A stretch of 64,000 bases of DNA, taken from positions 45,916,332 to 45,980,331 of the forward strand of contig OZ024938.1 of NCBI GenBank assembly GCA_964017235.1. The letters run 5' to 3'. Shown here piece by piece: positions 23,001-31,713 of the stretch. The translations under genes and the position numbers were made by a program. The notes beneath the pieces are model-generated. The model had not been told where the DNA came from. It ran no database searches and saw only the letters and a list, made by a program, of their open reading frames with translations. Source of the stretch: Sabellastarte sp. h YS-2021. Taxonomy: Eukaryota > Annelida > Polychaeta > Sabellida > Sabellidae. How positions within the stretch are numbered: position 1 is the first letter of the stretch; every line of letters starts with the position of its first letter.

Positions 23001-23179
23001 AAAACTGACAAGAGCTGCATACCCTTGGGTTTGCCGGTAGCTTTGTCTTTCATCATGTGAATATCGGTGATGTTACCAATATGCTGAAAAGCATCCCTAA
23101 AATCTTTTTCACCGAGACCAGAATCTCTGCTGTATACAACAAAGACACGGTTGAACACCATAAGGTCTAAATTACGCAT
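4911..23179 (-). CDS. RBM45: RBM45-like RNA-binding protein, 8 exons, 3' end outside the window
   Basis: Exons in order: 23023-23179, 20478-20575, 19514-19639, 17001-17127, 12282-12377, 7990-8142, 6821-6947, 4911-5010. All have GT-AG borders, phases fit at every join, and they sum to 984 nt (328 residues). RRM1 is at about residues 10-90 (RNP2 RVFVVY, RNP1 KGICYIRF). RRM2 is at about 107-185 (RLFIKH, RGAAFIKF). A Gly/Met-rich linker spans about 171-218. A third RRM-like fold spans about 222-290 and contains FDIVPGLENC, a signature of RBM45. The last exon starts a Gln/Ser-rich stretch. Vertebrate RBM45 is a nuclear RNA-binding protein with further RRM sequence at the C terminus; that part must lie left of base 4911. 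The start is the first ATG after an in-frame upstream stop. Introns run from 0.8 to 4.6 kb and are full of transposons. The family call is from residue matches recalled, not from a search. Confidence 0.88.
5011..6820. other. RBM45-like intron 7, repeat-derived
   Basis: No exon seen. At about 5880-6290 there are loosely repeated blocks sharing GTTGCCATGGCAACAGC-like cores and an AAAATTTGGTAA-type phrase. The stretch at 5150-5370 resembles 21262-21340 plus 21655-21720, so both are probably copies of one element. Confidence 0.5.
6821..6947 (-). CDS. RBM45: RBM45-like exon 7
   Basis: 127 nt, phase 1 to phase 2. It carries the second half of the third RRM (IATVVYNN and VRFARG). Acceptor TTTTTAG, donor GTGGGA. 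The frame stays open for about 11 more codons, but the downstream exon fits the splice at phase 2. Confidence 0.83.
7590..7925 (+). repeat. Repeat family with 141-bp internal repeats and terminal hairpin (copy 1)
   Basis: Two units about 141 bp apart each carry CAACTTCCTACACCTTA and GAGATAtAGCC. They are followed by a CpG-rich stretch (CGCCCGCCCGTCC) and a hairpin whose arms are ACCCCAACAGC and GCTGTGGGGT (about 7892-7924). The same order occurs at 53515-54092. It lies in the RBM45-like intron 6. A Helentron-type non-autonomous element is the likely class (inference). Confidence 0.65.
7990..8142 (-). CDS. RBM45: RBM45-like exon 6
   Basis: 153 nt, phase 1 to phase 1. It encodes the end of the Gly/Met-rich linker (MMDMMSGGGPGGM) and the first half of the third RRM (FDIVPGLENC). 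Acceptor GTTTTAG, donor GTACGG. Confidence 0.87.
8548..8785. repeat. Direct duplication, about 135-bp step
   Basis: About 100 bp beginning CAAAGTATTTAAATGATTGA and ending near CTAAAATATTATTT occurs twice, with few differences, inside the tandem-repeat element. Confidence 0.8.
9111..9149 (+). other. G-run cluster, quadruplex candidate
   Basis: Five or more runs of at least three G within 39 bases (GGTGGGTGGGGGG, then CGGGTGGGGGATGTGGGTTGGG after a short gap). A C-rich stretch at 8957-8993 on the same strand could pair with it. Confidence 0.5.
12282..12377 (-). CDS. RBM45: RBM45-like exon 5
   Basis: 96 nt, phase 1 to phase 1. It encodes a low-complexity linker of repeated GGM, GSM and GGG steps after RRM2. 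Acceptor TTTTCCAG, donor GTGAGT. Taken alone it could pass for a repeat; the fitting phases and splice sites make it an exon. Confidence 0.82.
12503..12525. repeat. Poly-T run of 23
   Basis: Uninterrupted T run in RBM45-like intron 4, near the start of a MITE. No nearby polyadenylation signal or processed copy was seen. Confidence 0.9.
12568..12926 (+). mobile_element. MITE, TAAGGYTGTGA family, copy 1
   Basis: 359 bp with ends TAAGGTTGTGA and TCGCAGCCTTA, inverted apart from single changes. The core (AACATGGCGGATGATGTAAA, TATCTGTATAAATAAGG) recurs in reverse at 17569-17919 and direct at 21325-21650. No coding capacity. It lies in RBM45-like intron 4. Confidence 0.82.
13150..13990 (+). repeat. 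Duplicated element, copy A, carrying a MITE insertion
   Basis: The flanks of the inserted MITE (13150-13410 and 13878-13990) match 15820-16660 in order and orientation. Shared phrases include GATATTTTGAAGTTTATA, AGATATTTCCTCAAA and GACATTTTCAATAA. Copy A therefore has an insertion that copy B lacks. Confidence 0.75.
13411..13877. mobile_element. hAT-type MITE, 467 bp
   Basis: Ends TAGGGCTGCAA and TTGCAGCCCTA are inverted; this terminus is typical of hAT MITEs. The copy at 15820-16660 shows the empty site (AACCAGTAGAAAGCC near 16536). Flanking bases are CTTTCTAA on the left and GTAGAAAG on the right, inverted rather than direct. Confidence 0.82.
14272..14990 (-). pseudogene. LINE reverse-transcriptase relic (L2/CR1-like)
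   Basis: Minus-strand pieces in different frames match the C-terminal half of a non-LTR reverse transcriptase. FGVPQGSVLGPLLF is at about 14890. A YADD-type box follows near 14785 in another frame, so there is a frameshift. DYCNSLLYGVSK and LEKLHWFP appear in the 14272-14568 frame, typical of the segment after the RT. Stops and frameshifts make it dead. It lies in RBM45-like intron 4. Confidence 0.72.
15199..15800 (-). repeat. tRNA-derived SINE, interrupted by a MITE
   Basis: The SINE runs antisense: tail (TTTATTTATTTGGG) from 15202, body resuming at 15621, tRNA-like head to about 15800. The MITE at 15237-15620 sits between TTTCAACA and TGTATAGG, where other copies read TTTCAACACTGTACAGG. 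Confidence 0.8.
15237..15620. mobile_element. Foldback MITE, GTAGGCGTATT family, copy 1
   Basis: 384 bp with inverted ends GTAGGCGTATTC and GAATACGCCTAC and many GATC-rich inverted phrases inside, for example GATCAGGT paired with ACCTGATC near 15290-15312. No gene. The second copy is 42574-42990. Confidence 0.85.
15820..16660 (+). repeat. Duplicated element, copy B (empty site)
   Basis: Partner of 13150-13990 without the MITE. Starts near GTCGGACCGGTTCTGAAAAT and continues to CTACCGTTCACA-like sequence. About 300 bp of unrelated sequence (15960-16380) is present only here. Confidence 0.7.
17001..17127 (-). CDS. RBM45: RBM45-like exon 4
   Basis: 127 nt, phase 0 to phase 1. It encodes most of RRM2, including the RNP1 motif RGAAFIKF. 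Acceptor TTTAAACAG, donor GTGAGT. Confidence 0.87.
17569..17919 (-). mobile_element. MITE, TAAGGYTGTGA family, copy 2
   Basis: 351 bp, reverse of copy 1; ends TAAGGCCGTGA and TCACAGCCTTA. Lies in RBM45-like intron 3. Confidence 0.85.
18206..18948. mobile_element. Pogo/Tigger-like non-autonomous element
   Basis: 743 bp between CAGCAGAACCTCGTTTATC on the left and GATAACCAAGGTTCTACTG on the right, inverted with a few changes and flanked by TA on both sides. This terminus is typical of pogo/Tigger elements in the Tc1/mariner group. The interior shows no transposase. Confidence 0.75.
19514..19639 (-). CDS. RBM45: RBM45-like exon 3
   Basis: 126 nt, phase 0 at both ends. It encodes the last strand of RRM1 (VHIAQ), an acidic spacer (EVDVDEDE) and the start of RRM2 (RLFIKHP). 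Acceptor ATATACAG, donor GTGAGT. Confidence 0.87.
20478..20575 (-). CDS. RBM45: RBM45-like exon 2
   Basis: 98 nt, entered at phase 1. It encodes the RRM1 RNP1 strand (GICYIRF) and the following helix. Donor GTATGT, acceptor ends TGCAG. Confidence 0.87.
20754..20850. repeat. Short inverted-repeat fragment, pogo-like ends
   Basis: GAACCTCGCTCATCCAGAT and a partly inverted GAGAGGTTCGGATACATG about 70 bases on look like a collapsed relative of the 18206-18948 element. Low information. Confidence 0.3.
21325..21650 (+). mobile_element. MITE, TAAGGYTGTGA family, copy 3, 5' truncated
   Basis: Matches copy 1 from base about 12600 onward and ends TCACAGCCTTA. The left end is missing. The sequence on both sides (21262-21324 and 21655-21720) resembles 5150-5370, so it inserted into another repeat. 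Confidence 0.78.
22261..22297 (+). repeat. TG repeat followed by a run of 26 G
   Basis: TGTGTGTGTGT followed by 26 consecutive G (22272-22297). Long G homopolymers are unstable and often miscounted in assemblies. Lies in RBM45-like intron 1. Confidence 0.9.
22417..22953. mobile_element. MITE with arrays of paired GTCGAC
   Basis: 537 bp. The 25-base left end (22417-22441, ACTGTAGAATCCCCCTGACG...) matches the complement of the right end (22929-22953) at 24 of 25 positions. The interior carries ten exact GTCGAC palindromes in five doublets, most with a 9-bp step, plus CA/TA dinucleotide runs. No coding capacity. It lies in RBM45-like intron 1, about 70 bp from exon 1. Confidence 0.85.
23023..23179 (-). 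CDS. RBM45: RBM45-like exon 1 with start codon
   Basis: 157 nt, 52 codons plus one base. The ATG at 23179-23177 follows an in-frame TAA seven codons upstream, within about 21 bases. RRM1 begins almost at once (RVFVVYSRD). Donor GTATGC. A second ATG seven codons in (MVFNRV) is an alternative start that would keep RRM1. Confidence 0.82.
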
Positions 23180-24699
23180 GTTTGAGTGTTTTCCTTAAAA
23201 GATATCTTTTCTAAAAATCAAGCTACCACGCGTTGTTTATTTCCGGTCTGAGATGATGCATACTAAGGCATAGATTTTCGGGGAAAATGATACCCTGTTT
23301 ATTCGTAAAACTGGGATCACACCTAAACTTTTGGCCACAATATTGAAGTCGTCCTATAGCTCTGTCTTCAACAACATGTAAAAATGCCCTGTAGCAAGTT
23401 ACAGACGTCTCATTCCATGACCCAAAGGATGATTCATTTGGTCACAAAAATTAACGGAAAGGAGTGCATAATACTAATACTACTAATAATAATACACGCT
23501 GCATAGTTTTGTACCTTTCAGAGAGAATATGTTTCAAAATTCATATTATATAGAATCCAATTCATCAAAATAATCCCATCAGATCCATTTGAAGGCCAAT
23601 GAAGTACCATCATTTTAAATTAAGCTCTATTCATTTCATGTCAAATCAGTGTGCAAACAACGATACTATTATATTGTAAAACAAACACAGACGCATCCCT
23701 TCACAATCTGCTTACATCATCACCAATCCAGTAAAATCCATTAACAATCCATTCATGCATATGACCAACCTGATATTAATGCTAGGAGCTCTTTTTATAC
23801 TCAGTGAAAAACAACCAAACAAATTACTAAGGGACACTGTTTCAGATTTGCACATAGAGTTACTTTAATTCTATCTTCTAAAACTGTTTTTCTCCCAAAC
23901 AGCTGTATTTTAACTCAATTTACTGTTGTAGTGTATTGTTGGTGCTAATTTATCTGATTCTAGGTACTGATACCAGTTTAAAAGGGTAAATTTGGAGATT
24001 TTGATGATTTGCGGTTGTGGTGGTTGGAGTGTGGTTGCATTTAATTTGACATGTATGTAACTTACCTAAAGATTTGCGGTTATTGATTTTGAACTTTCCA
24101 AGTACCTTTTTATTTTGTGTAATGCAAATGTGGCCTCACCTTTTGAAAGCCAAAAACCACTGAAAGTGGTTTCTTATATATATTCCTGGGTCACTTTCAT
24201 GTATCCCTATGCCAGTCTACTGCAGGTAGTTCCAAAGCAAATGTATTAGTTTTAACCCAAATTCAACTAAATATCTACAAAAAAGCGTAAAACATGCCAA
24301 TTAAATAAATTATAATATTTCAAATATTTAAAAAAAAATGGTTTGTAGCCTACTTTAAAGTCTTTCAGGCATGATATATTTGTACAATGAAGGCGGTTAT
24401 AGTTTGACAGTTGGAAATACTTCAAAAGCTACAATTCTTTAAAAATGTTAACAAAATATAATAATAATCCATGGTGTGTTAGTGTGAAAGGTTAGTGTGC
24501 AATAGACTTTCAGCTATTTATCAGTCTTTTTGTTGGAATCTCATATAAAAGCCCACTTTTCTCAGCTCAAATGGCGGAATTATTGTAAGGTTAGCTGTGG
24601 TCCACGATTCAAATCCAGATTGCTAGCCCATACTTTGCATTACATCAGCTGTCGCCATCACATTATCATGGTCACTGATGATCTCCTGTCTTTATTTAT
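23180..24699. other. Upstream of the RBM45-like gene; no gene seen
   Basis: Holds the 5' UTR and presumed promoter of the minus-strand RBM45-like gene. No CpG-dense stretch, clear TATA box or exon was recognised. A short ACTAATAATA microsatellite is at about 23478-23495. Confidence 0.5.
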
Positions 24700-24771
24700 G
24701 GGGTGTTCCACTAGAACCAACCCAGTAACCGACTCTACGACTCTAGAGTCGGTTGCAAATGTCGTGGATGA

Positions 24772-24930
24772 AAACCACAATTTATTTGTTGTTTTACGTA
24801 GCGTTCAACAGCCATGGTCATATTGCGACGGGTAGTTTACAGGTGGAGGAAACCAGTGCATACTGCACTGTAAACCACCGGGCATCGGCAAGTAACTACC
24901 AACTTTCCAACATGAAGTGCACTGGCTTGT
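24772..24930 (-). repeat. SINE fragment nested in Harbinger relic
   Basis: Tail-to-body part of the same SINE family: ATTTATTTGTTGTTTTACGT, then CGACGGGTAGTTTACAGG, GAGGAAACCAGTGCATAC and AAGTAACTACCAACTTTCC. The tRNA-like head is missing. Confidence 0.75.
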
Positions 24931-25197
24931 CTGGATCATGATCCTGACTTGACTTGGTATCGGCATCATTTTCTTCATAACAAGACGGGGAACTACCAAG
25001 ACAAGCCATATTCCCCTAACAGACAAGCCGTAGTAACCTCCGACAAGTTGTATACTTCCAAACAGACAGGATTGGAGTATTTTTCCGACTCACCACAACT
25101 GGACTGATTAAATACTGGAGCCATGAACCAGAGTCGGGATTGAACAAAAACTGTATAAACCCACACTGGTTCACAAAAAAATAATGCCACTGCAAAG

Positions 25198-26432
25198 ATG
25201 CCAGCTACACATCACAGAGACTTTCTACATCAGCTTAGGGTACTTTTGGATTTTATTGAGTTCAATATTTTGATTTGCATCTTGATGGAAAGACAGAGGA
25301 GGACACATTTGAATCCAGTACCATCACCTGACATACAGCCACCAGCATCAGCCCCAGCTAGTCCCCAGGAGAATACGAAAGTCACCCGACCCTTGGGTCA
25401 TGCCCTGGATCCTTCAAAGACAAGAAAAGGGATGCTACAGCAACCTCCTAGCCGACCGCATACACACAGACATCCCATCATACCAGAATTTTGTCTGGAT
25501 GCCCCCTGCCTTTTTTACCTCATCGAGGAGTGCATTCACCACCGTATCAAGAAGCCAGTCACCAATTTCTGGAAGCCACTCAAACTGGCCATAACCCTGA
25601 AACACATGGCGACTGGAGAAACGTACACCTCCCTACAGTACCACTGGTTGGTTGGCCGTACCACCATCTGCAAAATTGTCCCTCAGGTCTGCTGAGCATT
25701 CCTTGCTGAATTCCAGGATAAATATTTGCACTGCCCTGATAGCCCTGATGAATGGAAAAGGGTGGAGGAGAAGTTCAGAACCAGATGGAATGTACCCCAT
25801 GCTGTAGGTGCCATAGACGGGAAGCATATTGCCATGAAGAAGCCAAAGAAAACAGGCTGTGACTATTACAACTACAAGGGCTTCTTTTCCATAGTTCTCC
25901 TGGCCCTGGTGGATGTAGAATACAGATTCCTGTGGACAGACTGGGGGTCAAGTTGTTCCTGCTCAAATGCACATATTCTCAACAGAGGCGATTGAGGGCC
26001 AAGAGCAAGGATGGCAGCTTGGGCCTTCCACCACCTGAACCCCTTAGGGAGGGAGGGTCAGACTTACACTACCTCTTGCCGGGTGAAGATGACTTTGCCT
26101 TGATGCCCTGGATGGTTGATCCCTACAGCCAAAGACAACTGACTAGGGAAGAAAGAATAGCCTACTACAGGATCTCCAGGGGCAGAAGCGTGGTGGAAAA
26201 CGCCTTTGGAATCTAAGTGAACCACTTGGTACTACTGGGCACCATGGAACAAAGGCCAAGGGTTGTCACAGACATTGTGTTTACATGTGTGGTGTTGCAC
26301 AACATGCTGAGGACACACCAGGGTGGGATAGAAAGGGTACAAACCTTAGGAAATGATGCAGCAGCCCAACAGAATGAACAGGCGGTGTATGTGCCAAATG
26401 AGAACTACAGGCATGCTTCGAGGGAGGCCTAA
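25198..26432 (+). pseudogene. PIF/Harbinger transposase (HARBI1-like), disabled
   Basis: Would encode the DDE nuclease of the surrounding transposon. Conserved pieces in order: GETYTSLQYHWLVGRTTICK with the HTH-like region (from about 25610), GAIDGKHIA with the first catalytic Asp (about 25810), YRFLWTDWG with the second Asp (about 25925), GLPPPEP and ERIAYYRISRGR, then VVENAFG with the catalytic Glu (about 26200) and VVLHNMLRTH near the end. It is broken by an in-frame TGA at 25693-25695, a frame change between about 25940 and 25995, and an in-frame stop at 26214-26216. It is related to the domesticated gene HARBI1, but inside TIRs it is a transposon copy. Confidence 0.87.
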
Positions 26433-26789
26433 CATCAAGAAGTACTACAGGACTACTTCAATTATATGAGGGTATTAACTTGACAGGGGGCAGGGTCTGA
26501 GATGTGTCAACCAACAACCCTGGGGGCAGAAGCTGGCATCTATCAGTTTTTTCAGGACTACTATCAGTTCTTTTCAGGACTAACCAATTATTCCAAGAAC
26601 TTTTATATAAGCTAGAGTTGCTAAAACTTCCAACAAATTTCCAAACCAAATCCATCTTATTTCCAACAAGTTTCAAAAATATTTCCAACCAAATCACAAG
26701 TCTCCTGTTTAAAACACTCAACCCCAGTTTTGCCCACATGAAACCCCCCTTGAATTATTTTCGTGCAAACTTGCCAGATATTTTAAAAA

Positions 26790-27420
26790 TCAAAATCTGC
26801 GAAATCTCTTGGCTCCTTGGGCCTGTGATTTGAAGGCTGACGACTTGCTGAGCCTCTTGTGTCCGATCTGCAACCTCAGGAATCTTAACTTGTCCTGTAT
26901 CCAAGTCTGATGTTCCGTCATCTCCTTCGGGGCCTGTCCAGACATCGATTGCATCAGCTTCCTGTAACATGTCCTTTGCAAGTAAAACCAGGTCTTGCAC
27001 AGCTTAACAGACATCTTGCGACTCTTGCGAACTGCTCCCATTGAAATTGCTTGTTTTGTCCTTGAAATGTTCACTAGTCTTGTCCTACAAATCCTCATGG
27101 TCCTTCACAAAGTTCACAATAGCCTCCTCATCAGGATCAGTGAGATAGATGTTGGTCATATGCCCCTTCTTGTAGCACGACTGTGATGCTACCGCCTCTC
27201 CTCCAGCAGCCTCTGTTTCAGTGTCACTTGTTTGTGTCATGGGCCTGTTTTCTGCAACCCCCTCATCTTGCAATTCCTCCACTCTTGCCTCCTCCCTCAA
27301 GCCTTTGAGATCAACGACAGGACAGTTTCCTGGTGGGAGGAGCCACAGTCTGGATATACAGTCGTGGAGGGTAGGTGAAATATCAAACATGTGTGATATT
27401 TTGCCAATCCACCACATCAA
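26790..27420 (-). pseudogene. Harbinger companion Myb/MADF-like protein, disabled
   Basis: Two minus-strand open stretches in different frames. The upstream one has TETEAAGGEA and the domain start YLTDPDEEAIVNFVKDHEDL, ending in a stop at 27085. The next (27098-26790) continues with KMSVKLCKTWF, SGQAPKEMTEHQTWIQDK and LSKSSAFKS. The domain binds DNA and escorts the transposase in active Harbinger elements. The frame break in the middle makes it a pseudogene. It is convergent with the transposase. Confidence 0.75.
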
Positions 27421-27520
27421 GCCGGGAAACTACAACCGATCCTAATTGACTTTGTAAACATTACTCCTTACCCTCCAAAAATACCTAGTTATTGACAGGT
27501 CAGCTCTAGTGGAACACCCC

Positions 27521-28917
27521 CATTAGGAACAGATCTATAATTGGGAAGACGCCAGGAGACAGGTAAACAGAGATTATGCAGGAACAATTCAAAAGTCGGC
27601 ACCAAAGGCCCTTTGAGTTTAGTTAACATCATAAGCGAGGACCATCCACTACATGCTTGTAATTTAATTAAAATTTACAGTTTTCAGCTTGAAATGATGT
27701 TTAAAATGATAGGGGATTTAAGGGAACGGGAAAAGCTGCATTCAGAAATAAATATCTAACTTGACCAAAGCCACCAACAAGTGTTCTCCTGATACTCCTT
27801 TCCTGAGCCATGTTGTTCACTTCCTTGACTACTCAGATTTATTTATTGTGGCCCCAGACATTCATACTACAGTTACAGAATGTTACTTATGTTATGGCTA
27901 TAGATCTAACTACTAATTACAACTAAATAACTCTGAAGCTGTAAGTGTCCAGCAACCTGGGAGAGAGTTTGCTGGTATTCTGCCTAACATAAGACTGTCA
28001 ATGCCCAATGGTGAATATTAGATCTCCCAAGCTAGGAAACTCAAGCTGTAACAAGTAGGCTAAAACTACTAAAAAGTTGTGGCTTTTTATGACCAAGTGT
28101 TATGATGGGGCTGTTGGATGCTATAAGTGCATAAATGCTATAAATCCTATAAGCCCCTAGGTGACCAAGCTAACATATTAGATAGTCACAAATAAATAAA
28201 AGCTGGCATTGATTTTTTTTATTATCAAATGGTATATTGGGACTTTTAGAGGACCAAATGAGACCACATATGACCTTCTAAAAGCCCCACGAGAGAGTTT
28301 GCTTGTATTCTGCCTGACCTCAGACAATCAATACCCAGTGATAAATATTAACTATTCTGGGATTTATGGAACAGTCAAAAGACCAAACCAGCCGCCCATC
28401 TAATAATCTCAAACTGTCATAATTATAGAAATTATGGAATTAGTTTATACTTTGCGAGTTTTGAATCCAAAAGAAAGGAAATGCACTTATTTTAGTAGTA
28501 GTAGACCTTTAAAATGTAGACTAGGATAGTCAATTCCAGTTGGGCTGTTAAGGAAACAAATGTTGAACTGAATTAAGAAATCTTTCCCTGATATCAAAAG
28601 ATAAGGAACTTTCTTGACCTTTGATGAATAGCACTGTAAAAGAAACCGTAATTGAGATGTAGTAAGGAATTTTTTGACAGTTAAGGAGAGATTCGAGGTA
28701 TTCAGAACAAAGATGGGTCTCCATTTGTGGTTGAATTTAGGGATCAAGAACAGCCAATGCTGAAGGCCAGAGAAGTTAGAACCTTGACTTGGTCTATGGC
28801 CGGTTTGGTTTAGAAAACATGTAAAGCCTCTTTCAGTGAGCTGTTCCTAGGGTGTTTGACATAAGTGCTCGGTAATGTAATACATTGAGTATTTTTAGCG
28901 CTTAATATCCGTCATGT
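27521..28917. other. Intergenic; one diverged direct repeat
   Basis: No gene established. About 60 bp beginning GAGAGAGTTTGCTGGTATTC near 27960 recurs diverged near 28289. A minus-strand ATG in good context at about 27812 opens a 17-codon stretch ending at a GT donor-like site, but no partner exon was found. Confidence 0.4.
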
Positions 28918-29262
28918 GGGGGCCCAGTAGTGTATTGGCTAACACCCTCGCCTCCCACCTATGATGTCAGCAGTTGAAAACCCAGAGTCGACCCAAAAAT
29001 CCAGTATGTGGTCATGTAGATGAGTTGGATTTATTTATTTATTTTATCATGTCATGCCTAATACCTTTATATTGGTTATATTATCGCAGGGTTTAGGCAG
29101 AGAAAACTACTACACACAGATGGTCAAGGTTCTGTGCTGTAAACTGCTGAACAGTGATAAGCGATTAGCAACTGCCAGCTTTCCCAATTAAGTCAGGCTG
29201 GGATTGGAACTCTGAGGTTGAAGGCAAGTGTGTGACCACTGTGTCACCATGGCCTCTGTAAA
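28918..29262. repeat. Two degraded SINE pieces, head to tail
   Basis: A plus-strand tRNA-like head (GGGGGCCCAGTAGTGTATTGG, CTCGCCTCCCACCTATGA) at 28918-28985 is followed by an antisense copy at about 29033-29262 with GGTCAAGGTTCTGTGCTGTA and CAACTGCCAGCTTTCCC. Confidence 0.6.
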
Positions 29263-29409
29263 TATGTAGAACATGCTGAACATGCTTTGATATGTTGTGC
29301 ATTTTTTGAAGCATTAAGTGAATTTGAGACATTTTGGGCAAAGACTTGATTTACAAAAAAAAAACCCCAAAAAACCAAACTATTTTAGCATGAATTATTC
29401 TGTGTTTGC

Positions 29410-29900
29410 CTAATTGTGACTCTGTTGAATTAGATCATTCTTTTGTCGATGGTCTTGTTGCAATTGCTCCCTATTTACTCTTCTGGATGCGAACCCCCTG
29501 AACGCTGAGGCATGCTGGAGGTATGACGTGGAGAGATAAAGAAGGACTAAAGTTACTGCTTCACTCCAGTCTTTAGATGATACCAATGAAGAGTGTCTTT
29601 GCATAAGTGGCAAATTACCAATGTTAACAATTTCCCCATACAGTATGACACATTCTGATTAAAGCCCAACAAGCACTGTGTTTCACCCAAGGCCTTCTTA
29701 GCTTGTTTCGATAAATGATCTTTTTCTAGTTTGTACTGCAGTACTTTGAAATTTACTTGAATGTCCTTTTGCAGTTTGGTGATGCACTGATTGAATCCTG
29801 TGTGCTTGGTTGCAAATAGAAGAGCTCCTTCTCCCCGCTTTCCTCCATTTCCTAACAATTTCCTATGATGAGGGATCACAAGGAGTAAGCACTGAGCCAA
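29410..29900 (-). pseudogene. Unrecognised broken reading frames, possibly retroelement
   Basis: A 115-codon minus-strand frame (29553-29900) overlaps a second frame (29410-29613). The segment DTLHWYHLKTGVKQ is weakly like a motif in DIRS-type retroelement first ORFs. I cannot name it with confidence. Confidence 0.3.
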
Positions 29901-30195
29901 TTACAGAAGGCTTCCGACCCAATCATATAAACTGTTTAGTTATGATATATATTGCTTCCCAAAAATGAAATAGATTTACCAGGATGTAACACTATATGGT
30001 TGTGAGCTGGGTCAAGACCATGTCATCTGGTCTGGGGTTTCAGAGGTTTCAGGAATTGATTGGCATGGAAGCCCTGGATTCTACAGCCTTAGACTGATAT
30101 CCTGGCAGTTTTGTAAGTGCCATATCCTGGTGGAGGTTGACTGACACCTTGCCAATAGGCCGAGTACTGCTTCTTGACCAAGTGTTATCAGACCC

Positions 30196-30620
30196 TTATG
30201 AATTTATGCTCTCTAAATCAGGGTTGAATCCCCGAGCCATATAAATCCCCCTGTGAGATTGATCTGAAATTGCTGGATCAGTGTCCACAAATAGGTCCGT
30301 ATTTGGTCTGGTTAACTCTTCTTCAGGAATGTCCTCAGGAAAGCTCTGGAATCCACTACTGGTAGGTAGACCAGCATGAGTGCTGTAGAAGACCAGTTCT
30401 TGGACAATGTTAATATCTTGAGAATCAGGATGCTTACATAACCTCTGCAGATGTGTAGCCATGTCCATAATCGGCTTCTTTAAGACAGTAGAAGTACTAT
30501 GCAATGACCCATCCAGTCCTAGAGCCCATGTGGTGGGACTATAAGCAGTTGTCCTGGAACCGAAGAATGCTGGCTTGGAAAGAGCTAAAGTTGGAGGTGC
30601 AAGCTGTACATCCTTTAAAC
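30196..30620 (-). other. Unrecognised minus-strand open frame
   Basis: Open for about 140 codons from near 30620 (after an acceptor-like CATTTAG) to a stop at 30196. It contains PEDIPEEELTRPNTDLFVDT and similar acidic sequence and looks compositionally like protein. No domain is recognised, and no start or partner exon was fixed. It may be an exon of a transposon or an unknown gene. Confidence 0.3.
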
Positions 30621-30723
30621 AGACTAAATGTGTCCATTAGTTATATGCATAGGGTCAGCAACAATGGCGTGGGACAGCCCAAGGAGTCACTTGATGGATA
30701 TGTTATGACCCAGGTGTGAAATT

Positions 30724-30825
30724 GTCCATTTCGTGAAATGGACAAGGAAGTTTTCCATTTTATGAAATGGATAACCCAACTGTCCATTTTGTGAAATAGA
30801 CATTTGTCCATTTTGTGAAATGGAT
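30724..30825. repeat. Four near-palindromic 20-mers in the element's left end
   Basis: GTCCATTTCGTGAAATGGAC (30724-30743, perfect 9-bp arms) and three variants at 30752, 30782 and 30806. Two more are in the opposite end at 38113 and 38153. Spacing is 24-30 bp, like repeated transposase-binding sites (inference). Confidence 0.8.
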
Positions 30826-31347
30826 AAAAAACTAAATGTGCGGAGCTAAAATGCACGGAATTTTTACTCTTATTTACAGTGAAGTTTTCAAAAAATTTTT
30901 AATCAATGGTTGTACTTTAACCTAAAGTCTACAGGTGATGTGCAGGTTATTATAATTCCTTTAACATTTTCTCTTGATTACATCCAACATGATCCTACTA
31001 TGCTCTACTATTAGATAAGTATTTGTTAATATTTGTATTTATTCATATTTCTTAATGTAATATCACACTTTGATAAGAAATGTGACTGTTCAAAATATTG
31101 ATTCCACCATGGAGCTGTGTTACTCCTGTTCATCTCTGAGCAGGCAGAGCCTGCATGTTTGTCGAAACTAACTGTTGGACAATCTTAGCCAACCAAAGGA
31201 AAGGTGTTCCACAGAAGCTAAGAGCTTTACTCTTTACTCTTAGCCATCCAATGAGACTTCAAAATTCTAAATTCAGTGGAAATTGGGGGCAGATATTGGA
31301 CTTGTTACTTTTGTTAGTGAGCACAGGGAATAAAGACAGATACTTAA

Positions 31348-31495
31348 TGTAATGATGTTGTTCCATTCCCATATTTTGTGTATGCCATCTATTGTATAAA
31401 ACTTACAGTTACTATGTATGTAAGATAGAAATAAAGATGCTTTGAAAGAGTCAACATCGACTTTGGTAAAAGACCCACACAGAGAATATAAAACA
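31348..31495 (+). repeat. 5' LTR of Gypsy element (148 bp)
   Basis: Starts TGTAATGATG, ends TATAAAACA, and includes an AATAAA polyadenylation signal near 31427. Matches 36246-36393 base for base as read. Confidence 0.95.
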
Positions 31496-31513
31496 TGGTG
31501 TCAGATGTGGGAT
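31496..31513 (+). promoter_or_regulatory. Primer-binding site
   Basis: TGGTGTCAGATGTGGGAT begins at the first base after the LTR; the leading TGG pairs with a tRNA CCA end. The tRNA used was not identified. Confidence 0.75.
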
Positions 31514-31713
31514 CTTGTTTCAAAGGATCTTGGTTCTATGGATATTGAGGCTATTGATATTAATGCTATGGATATGACCTCTTGTAGCCTAGTTATTAAA
31601 ATAGAATATAGTTAAAGCAGTACATAAGACATTGTTGGATAAAATCATTGGTGAATTAAAAAAAAAAGTCTTGACAAAAAGGTTTAACAAAGTGCAAAAG
31701 GTAGACTGTAAAA

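Larger units (their letters stand above)
24700..27520. mobile_element. PIF/Harbinger transposon relic
   Basis: GGGGTGTTCCACTAGA at 24700-24715 is an exact inverted match of 27505-27520. Between them are a plus-strand transposase pseudogene and a minus-strand Myb/MADF-like pseudogene, the usual two-gene content of Harbinger elements. A SINE (about 24772-24930) sits inside the left part. A 3-bp target duplication could not be settled (TAT on the left, CAT on the right). Confidence 0.85.

Noticed and set aside
25400..25709. Alternative frames overlapping the Harbinger transposase
   Set aside because: Shadow frames; only the frame with GAIDGKH-type motifs fits the family.
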